From contig FZRB01000006.1 in NCBI GenBank assembly GCA_900199595.1, positions 88,640-152,639 on the forward strand: a DNA stretch of 64,000 bases, in the 5' to 3' direction. The stretch comes from Lachnospiraceae bacterium. GTDB taxonomy: Bacteria; Bacillota; Clostridia; Lachnospirales; Lachnospiraceae. A program made the position numbers and the translations under genes. Shown piece after piece: positions 1 through 8,664 of the stretch. Position 1 is the first letter of the stretch, and each line of letters begins with the position of its first letter. The notes beneath the pieces are model-generated. The model was not told the origin of the DNA. It saw only the letters and a list, made by a program, of their open reading frames with translations, and ran no database searches.

Positions 1-240
1 ACGGATTTCCATCCGTGCTGCAACTGCTCCTTCTTTACTTCCGACACTGTGCTCAGCTGCTTCTACCAGAGTCTTTGCTCTCTTTATCCCTACAGCTCTC
101 ATCTTCGCATCTCGCCAAATTTTATTTATGCCATCAACACCTAACGTCAGGATATCTTCCGGCAATGGAGCTTGTTTTAACACCAGCATTCCACTTGATG
201 AATCTACATTTCCATAGACTGTCTTGTATTCAGGAAAGTA
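1..240 (-). pseudogene. IS110-family transposase remnant (C-terminal part, runs off the window edge)
   Basis: Read on the minus strand, this stretch codes for a segment typical of the middle/C-terminal part of IS110-family transposases, with YFPEYKTVYG, then LKQAPLPEDILTLGVDG and a later AEHSVG. The reading frame closes with a stop a few codons upstream of YFPEY (near position 250), and no DEDD/RuvC-like N-terminal domain is found upstream. The element is therefore 5'-truncated. The other end lies outside the window, so the length of the remnant is unknown. The family call rests on recalled motif resemblance, not an alignment. Confidence 0.6.
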
Positions 241-296
241 TATTATGTATATCTACTTGTATTCCCATATTTTTACTCCAATTCTTTCATAGCTAA

Positions 297-661
297 TTTG
301 AAACTATATAAATCATAATACTTTCATCCTAAATCTAGAATTCTCCAAAAGTAAATAATACTTTATTTTTGCAAAATTCGCTTTAACTGACTAGTTGGTT
401 CAGTAAAACTGATCATGCTTTTTGAATTAACTGACCATAACACAGAATGCCATTTTTCCATAGCCAATATATTTTTAACTTATATTTTGCGCCGTTTTCT
501 GTAAAAATATAAATCAAGACAATAACATTATGGAAAATGGTCAGCTATTGATAAAACAATTGGTCAGTCAAAAACAAACAATTTAGTCAGTCAATAAGCT
601 GAAATTTGCAATTATTTTCTTCAAATTTATTGTAACATATATGTCAATGAGGAGGATAACG
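297..661. other. Non-coding AT-rich stretch with repeated TGAC/GTCA motifs
   Basis: No credible gene is seen. The stretch contains several copies of ACTGAC / GTCAGT (around 388, 431, 540, 563 and 585). It also holds an imperfect inverted pair: ACTGACCATA...CCATTTTTCCATA near 430-463 against TATGGAAAATGGTCAG near 530-544. This may be the remains of a mobile element end or a cluster of binding sites. The last 20 bases carry the ribosome binding site of the next gene. Confidence 0.35.
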
Positions 662-847
662 ATGAGAACATTTGATATAATTCTACCAGAAAACATCTCT
701 CTTGCCAGTAAAGACCGGCTTGCAGAGATGTATAACGATGCAGTTCAGGAAATATGGTACCTTTCCAAAGAAAACTCAAGATTGCGTGAAGAGAATGAGA
801 TGCTTTGGAAAGCATATGATGAATTATCAGATCAAATATACGGATAA
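662..847 (+). CDS. Small coiled-coil protein of unknown function (61 aa)
   Basis: A 61-residue protein. The start at 662 is chosen because an AGGAGG at 649-654 sits eight bases ahead of it; the in-frame ATG at 641 would place the AGGAGG inside the gene. Residues 22-58 are charged and heptad-like (ENSRLREENEMLWKAYDEL), which predicts one amphipathic helix or a short coiled coil. There is no signal peptide and no membrane segment. It is followed at once by a terminator-like hairpin, so it is probably a monocistronic small gene. I do not recognise the family. The strong ribosome binding site and terminator support it as real. Confidence 0.6.
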   Translation: MRTFDIILPENISLASKDRLAEMYNDAVQEIWYLSKENSRLREENEMLWKAYDELSDQIYG

Positions 848-852
848 TACAA

Positions 853-884
853 CAGGGTTCGGAAAAACCGAACCCTGAATATTT
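853..884 (+). terminator. Intrinsic terminator after the small coiled-coil gene
   Basis: A perfect 10-bp stem (CAGGGTTCGG / CCGAACCCTG) with an AAAAA loop lies six bases after the stop codon. It is followed by AATATTTT, a weak U-tract. Confidence 0.65.
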
Positions 885-887
885 TGC

Positions 888-1020
888 CCCTAAAGTTTAA
901 CCCTAAGGTTTGACCCTAAAACCAGACCCTAGAGTTTAACCCTAAAAAACTAGTAGTTTTTTTAACCTTGCCCCTAAAGTTTGTCCCTAAAAAACTTTGA
1001 CAAACCCTAAAGAACTTTGG
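888..1020. repeat. Telomere-like 13-bp tandem repeat (CCCTAAAGTTTAA)
   Basis: Units beginning CCCTAA or CCCTAG start at 888, 901, 914, 927 and 940, exactly 13 bases apart, with consensus CCCTAARGTTTRA. Looser copies begin at 971, 985 and 1005. The spacing is strict for the first four units and then breaks down. No gene is present. The array sits between the terminator of the small coiled-coil gene and the terminator palindrome of the HEPN gene. Confidence 0.75.
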
Positions 1021-1029
1021 TTATCCTTC

Positions 1030-1070
1030 AAAAGATGACAGTTTGAACCTGATTCAAACTGTCATCTTTT
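1030..1070 (-). terminator. Palindromic terminator repeat, copy A
   Basis: A near-perfect palindrome: AAAAGATGACAGTTTGAA, loop CCTGA, then TTCAAACTGTCATCTTTT. It starts 20 bases past the stop of the HEPN gene (minus strand). Its arms give A-runs and T-runs on both strands, so it can end transcription both ways. It is one of four copies in the window sharing the stem and the CCTGA/CCTGG loop. Confidence 0.75.
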
Positions 1071-1090
1071 ATCATTATAATACCGCTGTA

Positions 1091-1498
1091 TTACCTTATT
1101 CCATTTTTATATAATCTGTTATACCAATCCGTTGCCACTTTATAGTATTTTTCAAGTGTATCAATTCTAACAGAAAAATGTAGATCATATCTTCCCGAAG
1201 CTTCCCAGTCAGAAATGTTAATTGCATTATTCCTAACCTCTGTTGGTATATCGACATTGATGTTCAGTCCATCAGCATATGCTGTCAATGAGCTAATATT
1301 ATGAACATACATAGATCGATTGTTGTAAGCAACTCCAGAACTATACACTTGAATCTTAATAAGTTTTTCAATTGCCTGTTGCAAATGATATGCAGTCTGA
1401 TTTTTAATCTCTTTTATTCCTTTGTTTTTAAACAAGTCAATTCCCTGCTTAGCCATTATCAAATCAGACTTTATAATTGCCATTGATAAATCCATCAT
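1091..1498 (-). CDS. HEPN-domain protein (toxin partner of MNT antitoxin)
   Basis: A 135-aa, mainly alpha-helical protein of HEPN type. The helix AYHLQQAIEKLIK (about residues 37-49) is the usual HEPN signature region. The later ASGRYDLHF (about 101-109) lies where HEPN ribonucleases carry Rx4-6H. Here the spacing is R-x3-H, so the catalytic motif is either variant or lost. Its start codon overlaps the stop of the upstream nucleotidyltransferase by 4 bases, which implies translational coupling. In known HepT/MntA pairs the HEPN protein is an RNase toxin that the MNT protein silences by adding AMP to it. Function here is inferred from the pairing; the family call is firm, activity is not. Confidence 0.75.
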   Translation of the reverse strand: MMDLSMAIIKSDLIMAKQGIDLFKNKGIKEIKNQTAYHLQQAIEKLIKIQVYSSGVAYNNRSMYVHNISSLTAYADGLNINVDIPTEVRNNAINISDWEASGRYDLHFSVRIDTLEKYYKVATDWYNRLYKNGIR

Positions 1499-1863
1499 TC
1501 AACCCTTTCATATAAAACAACGCCATTTTCTATATCTTTCATAATGGAAGAATCATTCTTTTTAGTAGAATCAAAATACAAAATATCATAATCTTGGATT
1601 TCACCAAATGAGGTTACATAAAAAATGTAATCCTTATAACTCTTAGAATTAAACATTTTACTCTTTGTCTTTTTACCAAAAATAGCAAGGTCAATATCCG
1701 ACTTTTCAGTGCATCTTTCTTCTAAGGACGAACCAAATAACACAACCTTATCAATAAGGTCACAACGAAATATATTATCAACAATATTTTTAATATATTC
1801 AATTTTTATACTGGCAACAGAAATAGATTTCCCGTTAACATTTAAAGATACTAATTGACACAT
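1495..1863 (-). CDS. MNT-domain nucleotidyltransferase (antitoxin of HEPN pair)
   Basis: A 122-aa minimal nucleotidyltransferase. The motif GSSLEERCTEKSDIDLAIF (about residues 44-62) fits the GSx10DxD pattern of MntA-type adenylyltransferase antitoxins, with both metal-binding aspartates present. It is the first gene of a two-gene unit with the HEPN gene and ends in palindrome copy A. An AGGAGG is seen upstream of the start. In characterised pairs this protein adds AMP to a tyrosine of the HEPN toxin. It may instead act on another substrate if the HEPN partner is no longer catalytic. Confidence 0.75.
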   Translation of the reverse strand: MCQLVSLNVNGKSISVASIKIEYIKNIVDNIFRCDLIDKVVLFGSSLEERCTEKSDIDLAIFGKKTKSKMFNSKSYKDYIFYVTSFGEIQDYDILYFDSTKKNDSSIMKDIENGVVLYERVE

Positions 1864-1923
1864 ATTCTATTGATTCCTCCTATTTAATTCATTATAAATC
1901 TTACACACAAATAAGTAAACTGC

Positions 1924-1966
1924 AAAAGATGACACTTTGAACCTGGTTCACTGCTGTCATATTTTC
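1924..1966 (-). terminator. Palindromic terminator repeat, copy B (degenerate)
   Basis: It reads AAAAGATGACACTTTGAACCTGG, then TTCACTGCTGTCATATTTT. It keeps the GAACCTGGTTC centre of copy A, but the right arm has mismatches. It overlaps the stop codon of the flippase-methyltransferase gene (1957-1959) and probably ends that operon. Confidence 0.55.
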
Positions 1967-3981
1967 TCCTTCCGGCACTCCCACAGCACGTCATAATCAT
2001 AGTCCGCGGGTCCAACCACCGGTTTTATTTTAGCATCACAATTCTCTCCCCGGATTTCTTCAACGATAAATCCATGGTGTTCCAGCAGCTCCTTAGAATC
2101 TCTGCCGAAAACTCTCAGGTGGTCGTGCTGACCGAAGTGACGAACTCTGTCCTCCTTTGTCACAATCCTGTTATCTTCGTATGCGGTATCAAGCTTCATA
2201 TCAACCGGAAATGATATAATTATCATTCCATCTGGCCTAACTATCCTGCGAAGCTCCCTTAGCGCCTTCCTGTAATCAGTCACATGCTCCAGGACATGAT
2301 TACATATAATAACATCATACGAATCACTTTCAAGCCCGGTATCCTCTATATCTATCTTAAGATCAGCCGGATTAAACAAGTCCGCTGTCACTGCTCGTAT
2401 CCCATGCCTGTCCATCCACATCCTGACTGATCGCTCCTGCGCAAAATGTAATATCTCCTTATCCTTAAACTGCTCTATGTGCTCATTCATATACGACACC
2501 AGAATCCTGTGTCTCGGCAGCGAATGGCATAAAGGGCAGATAACATCCTGATTCATGCCCCGATATCTCTCAATATTATAAAGCTCGGGACGTTTATCAA
2601 ACCCGCCATTTATAAATCTTTTCAAATGTGTATCACAGCAGGGACAATAAAAGGTAAGCTTATCCCCTTTTATCCGACTTTCTATCCGGAGAATCAGCCT
2701 GCCGCTAATACTCTTCAGCTTCCGCCCCGCCTTTACTATAACCTCAAAGAAGAAATCCATCTCAAGATCCTTCCTGGCATAATAAAGGCATATCAGCCAG
2801 ACTATCACCTCAGATACAACTGTAGTGAATGCAGCACCATTTATGGAAAAATGCGGAATCAATATCAGATTTGCAATAAAATTGAATACTGCTCCGGCTA
2901 TCTCTGCAGTAAGAAGCCTCTTCTCCTTTCCTGCCGGAATCAGCACCTGACCGCCAAGTATGTTGCTGGCACCTATGGGAACAAGCGAAAGCATAAGTAT
3001 CCTGAAAGAGGTAACCGAATCCTGATAACCTGCACCACCTGTAAAAAGAATAATTTCCCTGGCAAATACGATACATACTATAGTAATAAAAGCCTGTATA
3101 CCACAGACAATAACCATAGCCTTATCAGCAAGCGCCTTAAAGCTCTTCTTCTCCCCATCCTTCCATAGATTTGTTGCAGTAGGAAGTATAGAACTCCATA
3201 CCAGACCACCGGTCATGGTAAGAACGCCTTTGCCCTTAGCCGCTATACTGTAAAGACCGGTCTCATAGTCCGTCTTCATAAAACCAAGCATAGTCAGGTC
3301 AAGGCTGCTGTATATAAATACCGCACAGGACATCATAAAAAATACAAGCAGTGGTTTAAAATGTTTTCTATTCAGATGGATACTGAAGGATACATCCACA
3401 TAACGATGCAGCATAACAAAGCACGCTATTCCGCTGCCATAAGATGTAAGAACAGATAATAAAGCATAACGATATATATGCTCTGTGGAATGAACAAAAA
3501 GAAGAATGCATACAAGGGATATAGCCTTACAGATAAAACCGGAAACAGCCAGAAAGCGAAACCTCTCAAGTCCCTTAAAGAGCCATTCACATCCAAGCAT
3601 CTGAAATATTATGGAACTACCATAGATAACAAGAAGAAATGTATTATTTCTAAGCTTGGGAACAAATAATATGCATACAATAAAAAAAACAGCACTGATG
3701 ACTGACAGAACAATGCTGATACTCCAAAGTTCTTTAAAGGTCTGACTTAACTGCCGGCGATCATCCCTCTTCTCTGCACAGGCCCTCATCGCATAGATAG
3801 GCATGCCAAGATTTGCCAGCATAACGAAATAACCGGCTATGGAGGAAGCAAAAGAAGTTCTACCAAAAGCTTCAGGCTGTAGAATCCTGGTCACATACAT
3901 TAAAGTCAGAAAAGAAAACAGGTATGTAATTGCTTTAATAAGAAAATTAAAGGAAATATTTGATATGATTTTATTCTTCAT
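1957..3981 (-). CDS. Wzx-type flippase fused to a zinc-ribbon SAM methyltransferase
   Basis: A 674-aa fusion. Residues 1 to about 410 are a many-helix polysaccharide flippase of the MATE/Wzx kind, starting NKIISNISFNFLIKAITYLFSF. After a basic linker comes a Cys motif YCPCCDTHL, then VICPLCHSLPRHR (about 437-485), a likely zinc ribbon. A class I methyltransferase follows (about 500-674), with DVIICNHVLEHV and LRRIVRPDGMIIISF. Flippase and methyltransferase are usually separate proteins. The fusion suggests that the lipid-linked repeat unit is methylated at the cytoplasmic face close to export; this is an inference. The start overlaps the upstream GT2 gene by 4 bases. A mis-joined frame is unlikely because one continuous frame spans both parts. 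Confidence 0.85.
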   Translation of the reverse strand: MKNKIISNISFNFLIKAITYLFSFLTLMYVTRILQPEAFGRTSFASSIAGYFVMLANLGMPIYAMRACAEKRDDRRQLSQTFKELWSISIVLSVISAVFFIVCILFVPKLRNNTFLLVIYGSSIIFQMLGCEWLFKGLERFRFLAVSGFICKAISLVCILLFVHSTEHIYRYALLSVLTSYGSGIACFVMLHRYVDVSFSIHLNRKHFKPLLVFFMMSCAVFIYSSLDLTMLGFMKTDYETGLYSIAAKGKGVLTMTGGLVWSSILPTATNLWKDGEKKSFKALADKAMVIVCGIQAFITIVCIVFAREIILFTGGAGYQDSVTSFRILMLSLVPIGASNILGGQVLIPAGKEKRLLTAEIAGAVFNFIANLILIPHFSINGAAFTTVVSEVIVWLICLYYARKDLEMDFFFEVIVKAGRKLKSISGRLILRIESRIKGDKLTFYCPCCDTHLKRFINGGFDKRPELYNIERYRGMNQDVICPLCHSLPRHRILVSYMNEHIEQFKDKEILHFAQERSVRMWMDRHGIRAVTADLFNPADLKIDIEDTGLESDSYDVIICNHVLEHVTDYRKALRELRRIVRPDGMIIISFPVDMKLDTAYEDNRIVTKEDRVRHFGQHDHLRVFGRDSKELLEHHGFIVEEIRGENCDAKIKPVVGPADYDYDVLWECRKEKI

Positions 3982-5000
3982 CGGGATAACACCTTGTAAT
4001 AGATAATCCTAAATGGTCTGTAAATCCAGTATATAATTCCCGAAATAACCAGCGGAACATGTAAATAGATAAAGGTTCCTAACCTGACTCTTAAACTGCA
4101 CTCAGATATATTTATGTCTTTTCTTGCGTCATTTATACATTTCCTTAAAAGAGCTATATACTTCTTTCGATATCCACCCCTCCGAAAGGATAAATGAAAA
4201 TACTCAGACAACAGCACTTTATAATACTTTACCATAGCATCCTTTCTCACATCACCATCAATAATATCTGAACAATTATTCTTTATAAATGACATGTAAT
4301 GCTTATAGGCAAGTCTTCTGTCTCTGGCATTTTTAAATGAATTGGTAGTTGTAATACTGTTCGGCCTTTTTCTATGCATAATCAGTACATCATCTATGAC
4401 ATAAACACTTTCCGCTTTACTTAATACAGGTAGAATGATATCCAGATCCTCGTAGTTCTGTCCCTCCCTAAAACGAAGATCATTCCATATCTCACTTCTA
4501 TAAAGCTTATTCCATGCATTGGGAGCTATCTTCTCCTGAAGTTGAAGACATATAGCTTCTTTCATATTATATAACCCTTCAGAAGCAAAATACGTCCTCC
4601 TCATCTTATGTATATGAGAAGGATTCATCCTATGATTACATTTATAAAAGGCAAAATTACATTCAACAATATCTGCACTAGAATCCATCAAAGCATTATA
4701 CATTTTCATAAGCATATCATTGCATAACGCATCATCCGGGTCAAGAAAAGCTATCAAATCACCTTTACATATATCCAGTCCAACATTTCTTGCAGCGCTC
4801 AAGCCTTTATTACACTGATGAATAACTCTGATCCTGTCATCCTTCTTAGCATAATAATCACATATAGCACCGGAACCATCAGTAGATCCATCGTCCACAA
4901 GAATCACTTCATAATCAGTATATGACTGGCTAAGAATGCTTTCTATAGCTTCTTTAATATATAGTTTTACATTATATACAGGTACAATTATGCTGATCAA
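3978..5000 (-). CDS. Family 2 glycosyltransferase
   Basis: A 340-aa GT-A fold enzyme. The N-terminus SIIVPVYNV, the VDDGSTDGS loop and FLDPDDALC (the DxD-type metal site, about residue 85) are classic GT2 signs. The C-terminal 40 residues are hydrophobic and basic (IYWIYRPFRIIYYK), which suggests membrane attachment. The start is a TTG preceded by GAAGG; no in-frame ATG fits. It overlaps the next gene by 4 bases and lies 23 bases after the nucleotidyltransferase gene. It probably adds one sugar to the lipid-linked repeat unit; donor and acceptor cannot be told. Confidence 0.85.
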   Translation of the reverse strand: MISIIVPVYNVKLYIKEAIESILSQSYTDYEVILVDDGSTDGSGAICDYYAKKDDRIRVIHQCNKGLSAARNVGLDICKGDLIAFLDPDDALCNDMLMKMYNALMDSSADIVECNFAFYKCNHRMNPSHIHKMRRTYFASEGLYNMKEAICLQLQEKIAPNAWNKLYRSEIWNDLRFREGQNYEDLDIILPVLSKAESVYVIDDVLIMHRKRPNSITTTNSFKNARDRRLAYKHYMSFIKNNCSDIIDGDVRKDAMVKYYKVLLSEYFHLSFRRGGYRKKYIALLRKCINDARKDINISECSLRVRLGTFIYLHVPLVISGIIYWIYRPFRIIYYKVLSR

Positions 5001-5023
5001 TTTAATAAGCCTTCTTTCATAAT

Positions 5024-5899
5024 TTACAACTCCGCCGTATACATCCCATCCTCTATCAACTTCCTAAAACTCTCCACCACAGCCTCTTTATCCTCTTTAT
5101 AAGTAACCCCAAACCACTGATCATCCGTCGGCAGCACACTGTACTCATACCCACTCTTAAGCATCTCATCAGCTATTATAGGCAGCAGGTATTCATCCTT
5201 CATAGGATCCTTCATATTAGCCTGAAACTCCGGAAAACCCTTCTTCAGGATATCAAGAAACTCTACCGGATAGCACCAGAAATTCATAGAAACAAATGAT
5301 TCAACTTCTATCGCTCTTCCATCAGCCTCAGCCCCATTAGAAGTCTTCACTATATTCTTAGTTTCATCTATACCAACAAGAGAACCATTATCAATTCTGC
5401 ATATACCTCTGGTCACTCCCCCGTTATCTGAAAGAGTATTCTTCAGAATATATCCCACCAGTCCGTATCTGTTCTCTTCCAGGAAATGTGCTGCCTTCGC
5501 AAATCCTTCTTTCCCATAATAGTCATCCGCATTAATAACGGAAAATGCGCCCTCTATCTGATCTGTCGCGCAGAGAACTGCATGACCGGTTCCCCAAGGC
5601 TTAGTTCTACCTATATCAGGAACACTTGAAAAATAAGACATTTCCTGAAATGCATAAGCTACTTCTACACCATTCGCAAAACAGGACTTTTCAATCCTAT
5701 TACCTATAACATTTCTAAAATCCTCTTCTATATCATGTCTAATGATAAATACTATTTTATTAAACCCAGCTTCAATAGCATCATAAATAGAATAGTCAAT
5801 AATAATATGACCATAATCATCAATAGGTTCAAGCTGTTTAATACCTCCACCAAATCTAGAACCGATACCAGCCGCTAATATAACGAGTGTTTTGTCCAT
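5024..5899 (-). CDS. Sugar-phosphate nucleotidyltransferase family protein
   Basis: A 291-aa protein with the N-terminal LAAGIGSRFGGGIKQLEPI, the nucleotide-binding signature of NTP-transferases, and INADDYYG (about residue 105), the metal-binding Asp region. WGTGHAVL is also typical. It is separate from RmlA by sequence and lacks a left-handed beta-helix tail. The activated sugar it makes is unknown. It opens the last group of capsule genes and is followed by the GT2 and flippase-methyltransferase genes. A phosphocholine-type or hexose-1-phosphate transferase is possible. Confidence 0.75.
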   Translation of the reverse strand: MDKTLVILAAGIGSRFGGGIKQLEPIDDYGHIIIDYSIYDAIEAGFNKIVFIIRHDIEEDFRNVIGNRIEKSCFANGVEVAYAFQEMSYFSSVPDIGRTKPWGTGHAVLCATDQIEGAFSVINADDYYGKEGFAKAAHFLEENRYGLVGYILKNTLSDNGGVTRGICRIDNGSLVGIDETKNIVKTSNGAEADGRAIEVESFVSMNFWCYPVEFLDILKKGFPEFQANMKDPMKDEYLLPIIADEMLKSGYEYSVLPTDDQWFGVTYKEDKEAVVESFRKLIEDGMYTAEL

Positions 5900-5959
5900 A
5901 TTTTAATTACATGATGTATTTATATTTAAATACATCACTTCCCCTTCTAAATATTTATT

Positions 5960-6823
5960 CTAAATATTTATTTCATATAATTCTGATTTTCCTAAAAATT
6001 TCAAATTATAACTTTTACAAATAGACTCAACCAATTTAACATACCAATCTTCAGCTTGTGGATGAACTCTTACACCATATATATAAGAAGGCAAATCTAA
6101 TACTTGTAAATATACATTCTTCGGAAAAGTTATGGGATAAAAACCTTGAAAACTATCACTTAATGTTGATGATACAGCTTTTAAGATTTTATCTTCATCA
6201 GAAATATTGTCTTTATTTATTTTAAAAGAACTAAACATAATACTATTTGTAAAAGAGGTAACATCCATATATTCTCGAGTAAACTGAATTATAACACGAA
6301 CTTCTTTTTCATGTTCAAATGCTGTTCTCTTATGATAATATGCCTCATCTGATTTTGAACCCGAATAAATAATATCACTAATAGTATTACTATTATTAGG
6401 GTTTAAATCATACTTTACTTTATTTATACGAGCGATTAAATCAGGAATATTATTGGAATCAATCATATTTCTGATTCTTTCTTCATTTGATATTAATTGC
6501 ACAGAATGCTTGTTAAAAGAATAAATCCTCCACATAGCATCACTATCTTTTTCCATAGACCAACACTGACCAAAACAAGAATATCTAGCTCGTTGCAGCT
6601 TAGCAAGATTATTAATAGTTTGTTCCGCATTGCCTTTAAATAGATCGTAAAGAACATGTATTACTTCTTTATATCCCGATTCTGTTTCTAGCTTTTTTAA
6701 TAAATACCCCTCATATGTATCTTCCCAACAATACAACGGATTTACATATCGCTCTTCTTTATTTATACATATCGAAATAAATGCTTCTAGATTAATGATT
6801 CTATATAAAGGAACTTTAATCAT
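5960..6823 (-). CDS. DUF2971-domain protein
   Basis: A 287-aa soluble protein. The stretch SCFGQCWSMEKDSDAMWRIY (about residues 88-107) is the hallmark of DUF2971, where a C-x-S...MW block is conserved. It has a good AGGGAG ribosome binding site. The function of the family is not established. Members are common in mobile and defence-rich regions, so it fits better with the accessory block that follows than with sugar synthesis. It lies in opposite direction to the UDP-glucose dehydrogenase gene, with a shared AT-rich spacer. Confidence 0.75.
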   Translation of the reverse strand: MIKVPLYRIINLEAFISICINKEERYVNPLYCWEDTYEGYLLKKLETESGYKEVIHVLYDLFKGNAEQTINNLAKLQRARYSCFGQCWSMEKDSDAMWRIYSFNKHSVQLISNEERIRNMIDSNNIPDLIARINKVKYDLNPNNSNTISDIIYSGSKSDEAYYHKRTAFEHEKEVRVIIQFTREYMDVTSFTNSIMFSSFKINKDNISDEDKILKAVSSTLSDSFQGFYPITFPKNVYLQVLDLPSYIYGVRVHPQAEDWYVKLVESICKSYNLKFLGKSELYEINI

Positions 6824-6952
6824 ATAATAATCTCCCTAAATATCTCATAATAATCGTTTTAAAATTCCCACATTTAACATTACAAAATATAAAAAAATTT
6901 TTCTATTTTTTAACAACTCCAAAAACTAATTAGACAACTACAAAAGCAAATG

Positions 6953-6981
6953 TTGACTTTTGTAACACATAAAGTTATAAT
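6953..6981 (+). promoter_or_regulatory. Sigma-A promoter of the HTH-UGD gene
   Basis: TTGACT at 6953-6958, a 17-base spacer and TATAAT at 6976-6981 make a near-consensus promoter about 95 bases ahead of the start codon at 7077. Confidence 0.75.
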
Positions 6982-7000
6982 TCTTCTGTTTTTATAACAA

Positions 7001-7017
7001 AACTAACAATTTTAGTT
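7001..7017. promoter_or_regulatory. Inverted repeat in the HTH-UGD leader, possible operator
   Basis: AACTAA, a five-base spacer and TTAGTT form a perfect 6-bp inverted repeat about 20 bases past the -10 box. A related AACTAATTAG lies upstream of the -35 box near 6926. Since the downstream gene carries its own Xre-type DNA-binding domain, self-regulation through this site is plausible but unproven. Confidence 0.4.
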
Positions 7018-7076
7018 GCAATTCTTAACACTATATTTATAATAAATTAGTCAATTAATTCAAGGAGAAATAAATA

Positions 7077-8576
7077 ATGAAACAATTATCCCTCCCTCTT
7101 TTAGCTCAAACCATCGAGTCTAAAAGAAAATCCAAAAACATAACCCAATTAGATCTATCCAAACTCACCGGAATAAACAGATCTGTCATCAGTAAGATTG
7201 AATCCGCTGAACATACCCCTTCGGTCAATCAACTTCAAGCCTTATCAGAAGTACTCGACTTTGACACAAAAGATCTTTTTGTTGAACCGGATTCCACTAC
7301 AAATATAATAAAAAAACAATATAATATCACCGTAGCCGGTACTGGTTATGTAGGTTTATCTCTTGCTGTTCTCCTATCACAGCATAATAAAGTAACCGCT
7401 GTTGATATTATACCCGAAAAAGTTGAGAAATTAAATAACTATATATCTCCTATTCAGGATGATTATATAGAAAAATATCTTTCTGAAGCAAAGGCTAATA
7501 AAAGGCAGCTTAATCTAACAGCAACAACTGATGGTGCTTCAGCTTATAAAAAAGCTGACTTCATTATTATTGCTGCACCAACTAATTATGATCCAAAGAA
7601 AAACTTCTTTGACTGTTCTGCTGTCGAATCAGTTATAGAACTTATTCTTGATTCTACAAAAGATAACAAGAAAAAACCTACTATCGTTATCAAGTCTACT
7701 ATACCTGTTGGATATACAGAATCTGTTCGCAGAAAATATAATGCAGATAATATTATATTTAGCCCTGAATTTCTTAGAGAATCAAAAGCGCTTTATGATA
7801 ATCTCTTCCCATCAAGAATAATTGTCGGATGCGATGAGAATACCAAGGATAAGGCAGAGATATTTGCTGCTCTTCTCCAGCAGGGAGCTATAAAGAATCC
7901 TATCGAAAAACTATTTATGGGCTATACAGAAGCCGAAGCCACAAAACTCTTTGTAAATACATATCTCGCTCTTAGAGTTTCATACTTCAACGAATTAGAT
8001 ACTTACGCAGAAGTCAAAGAACTTGATACAGCTTCCATAATTAAAGGAGTTTGCTTAGATCCACGTGTTGGAGACTATTACAATAATCCATCATTTGGTT
8101 ATGGTGGATATTGCCTACCAAAAGACACAAAGCAGCTCCTTGCAAACTATAATGACGTTCCACAAAATATGATGACTGCAATAGTTGAAAGTAATAGAAC
8201 CAGAAAAGACTTTATAGCAGATAGAGTTCTTCAAAAGGCAGGCTATTATAGTTATAGCGATGATAATAACTTCAATAGACAAATGGAAAAAGAAATAGTA
8301 ATCGGAATTTACAGATTAACCATGAAATCCAATTCTGATAATTTCAGACAATCCTCCATCCAGGGAGTTATGAAAAGGATCAAAGCAAAAGGCGCTAAAA
8401 TCGTAATATATGAACCAACATTAAATGACGGCGAAACATTTTTTGGAAGTAAAGTTATTAATGATTTAGATGTATTTAAAAATACCTGTGATTGTATAAT
8501 AGCAAATAGATATGACTCATCATTAGATGATATAAAGAATAAAGTATATACACGAGATCTTTTCCTTCGTGATTAG
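7077..8576 (+). CDS. ugd: UDP-glucose 6-dehydrogenase with N-terminal Xre HTH domain
   Basis: A 499-aa protein. Residues 5-65 form an Xre/HTH_3 domain ([21 protein letters not shown] is the recognition region). From about 80 comes a full UDP-sugar dehydrogenase: [17 protein letters not shown] for NAD binding, SPEFLRES, and [11 protein letters not shown] with the catalytic Cys. Such enzymes oxidise UDP-glucose to UDP-glucuronate. The fusion to a DNA-binding domain suggests that the enzyme reads its own product or NAD state and controls transcription, perhaps its own. The start follows AAGGAG and the gene ends in a strong terminator. It is the only plus-strand gene inside the capsule locus and has its own promoter, so it is regulated apart from the main operon. 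Confidence 0.88.
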   Translation: MKQLSLPLLAQTIESKRKSKNITQLDLSKLTGINRSVISKIESAEHTPSVNQLQALSEVLDFDTKDLFVEPDSTTNIIKKQYNITVAGTGYVGLSLAVLLSQHNKVTAVDIIPEKVEKLNNYISPIQDDYIEKYLSEAKANKRQLNLTATTDGASAYKKADFIIIAAPTNYDPKKNFFDCSAVESVIELILDSTKDNKKKPTIVIKSTIPVGYTESVRRKYNADNIIFSPEFLRESKALYDNLFPSRIIVGCDENTKDKAEIFAALLQQGAIKNPIEKLFMGYTEAEATKLFVNTYLALRVSYFNELDTYAEVKELDTASIIKGVCLDPRVGDYYNNPSFGYGGYCLPKDTKQLLANYNDVPQNMMTAIVESNRTRKDFIADRVLQKAGYYSYSDDNNFNRQMEKEIVIGIYRLTMKSNSDNFRQSSIQGVMKRIKAKGAKIVIYEPTLNDGETFFGSKVINDLDVFKNTCDCIIANRYDSSLDDIKNKVYTRDLFLRD

Positions 8577-8597
8577 GTCCTTAGACTTAGTCGAATC

Positions 8598-8628
8598 AAC
8601 ACGCAGCCAAACGCTGCGTGTTTTTTTT
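8598..8628 (+). terminator. Intrinsic terminator of the HTH-UGD gene
   Basis: A 9-bp stem (AACACGCAG / CTGCGTGTT) with loop CCAAACG and eight T's, 22 bases after the stop codon. Confidence 0.9.
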
Positions 8629-8664
8629 GTAAAAATAACAGTTTCTATTGTTTCTTGTAAACAA

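Noticed and set aside
888..1020. CRISPR array
   Set aside because: The 13-bp units are directly joined and have no spacers; no cas genes are in the window.
2626..3168. Long plus-strand frame (180 codons) opposite the flippase part of the fusion gene
   Set aside because: It is antisense to a clearly coding region, rich in Tyr, Asn and Lys without domain pattern, and has no ribosome binding site.
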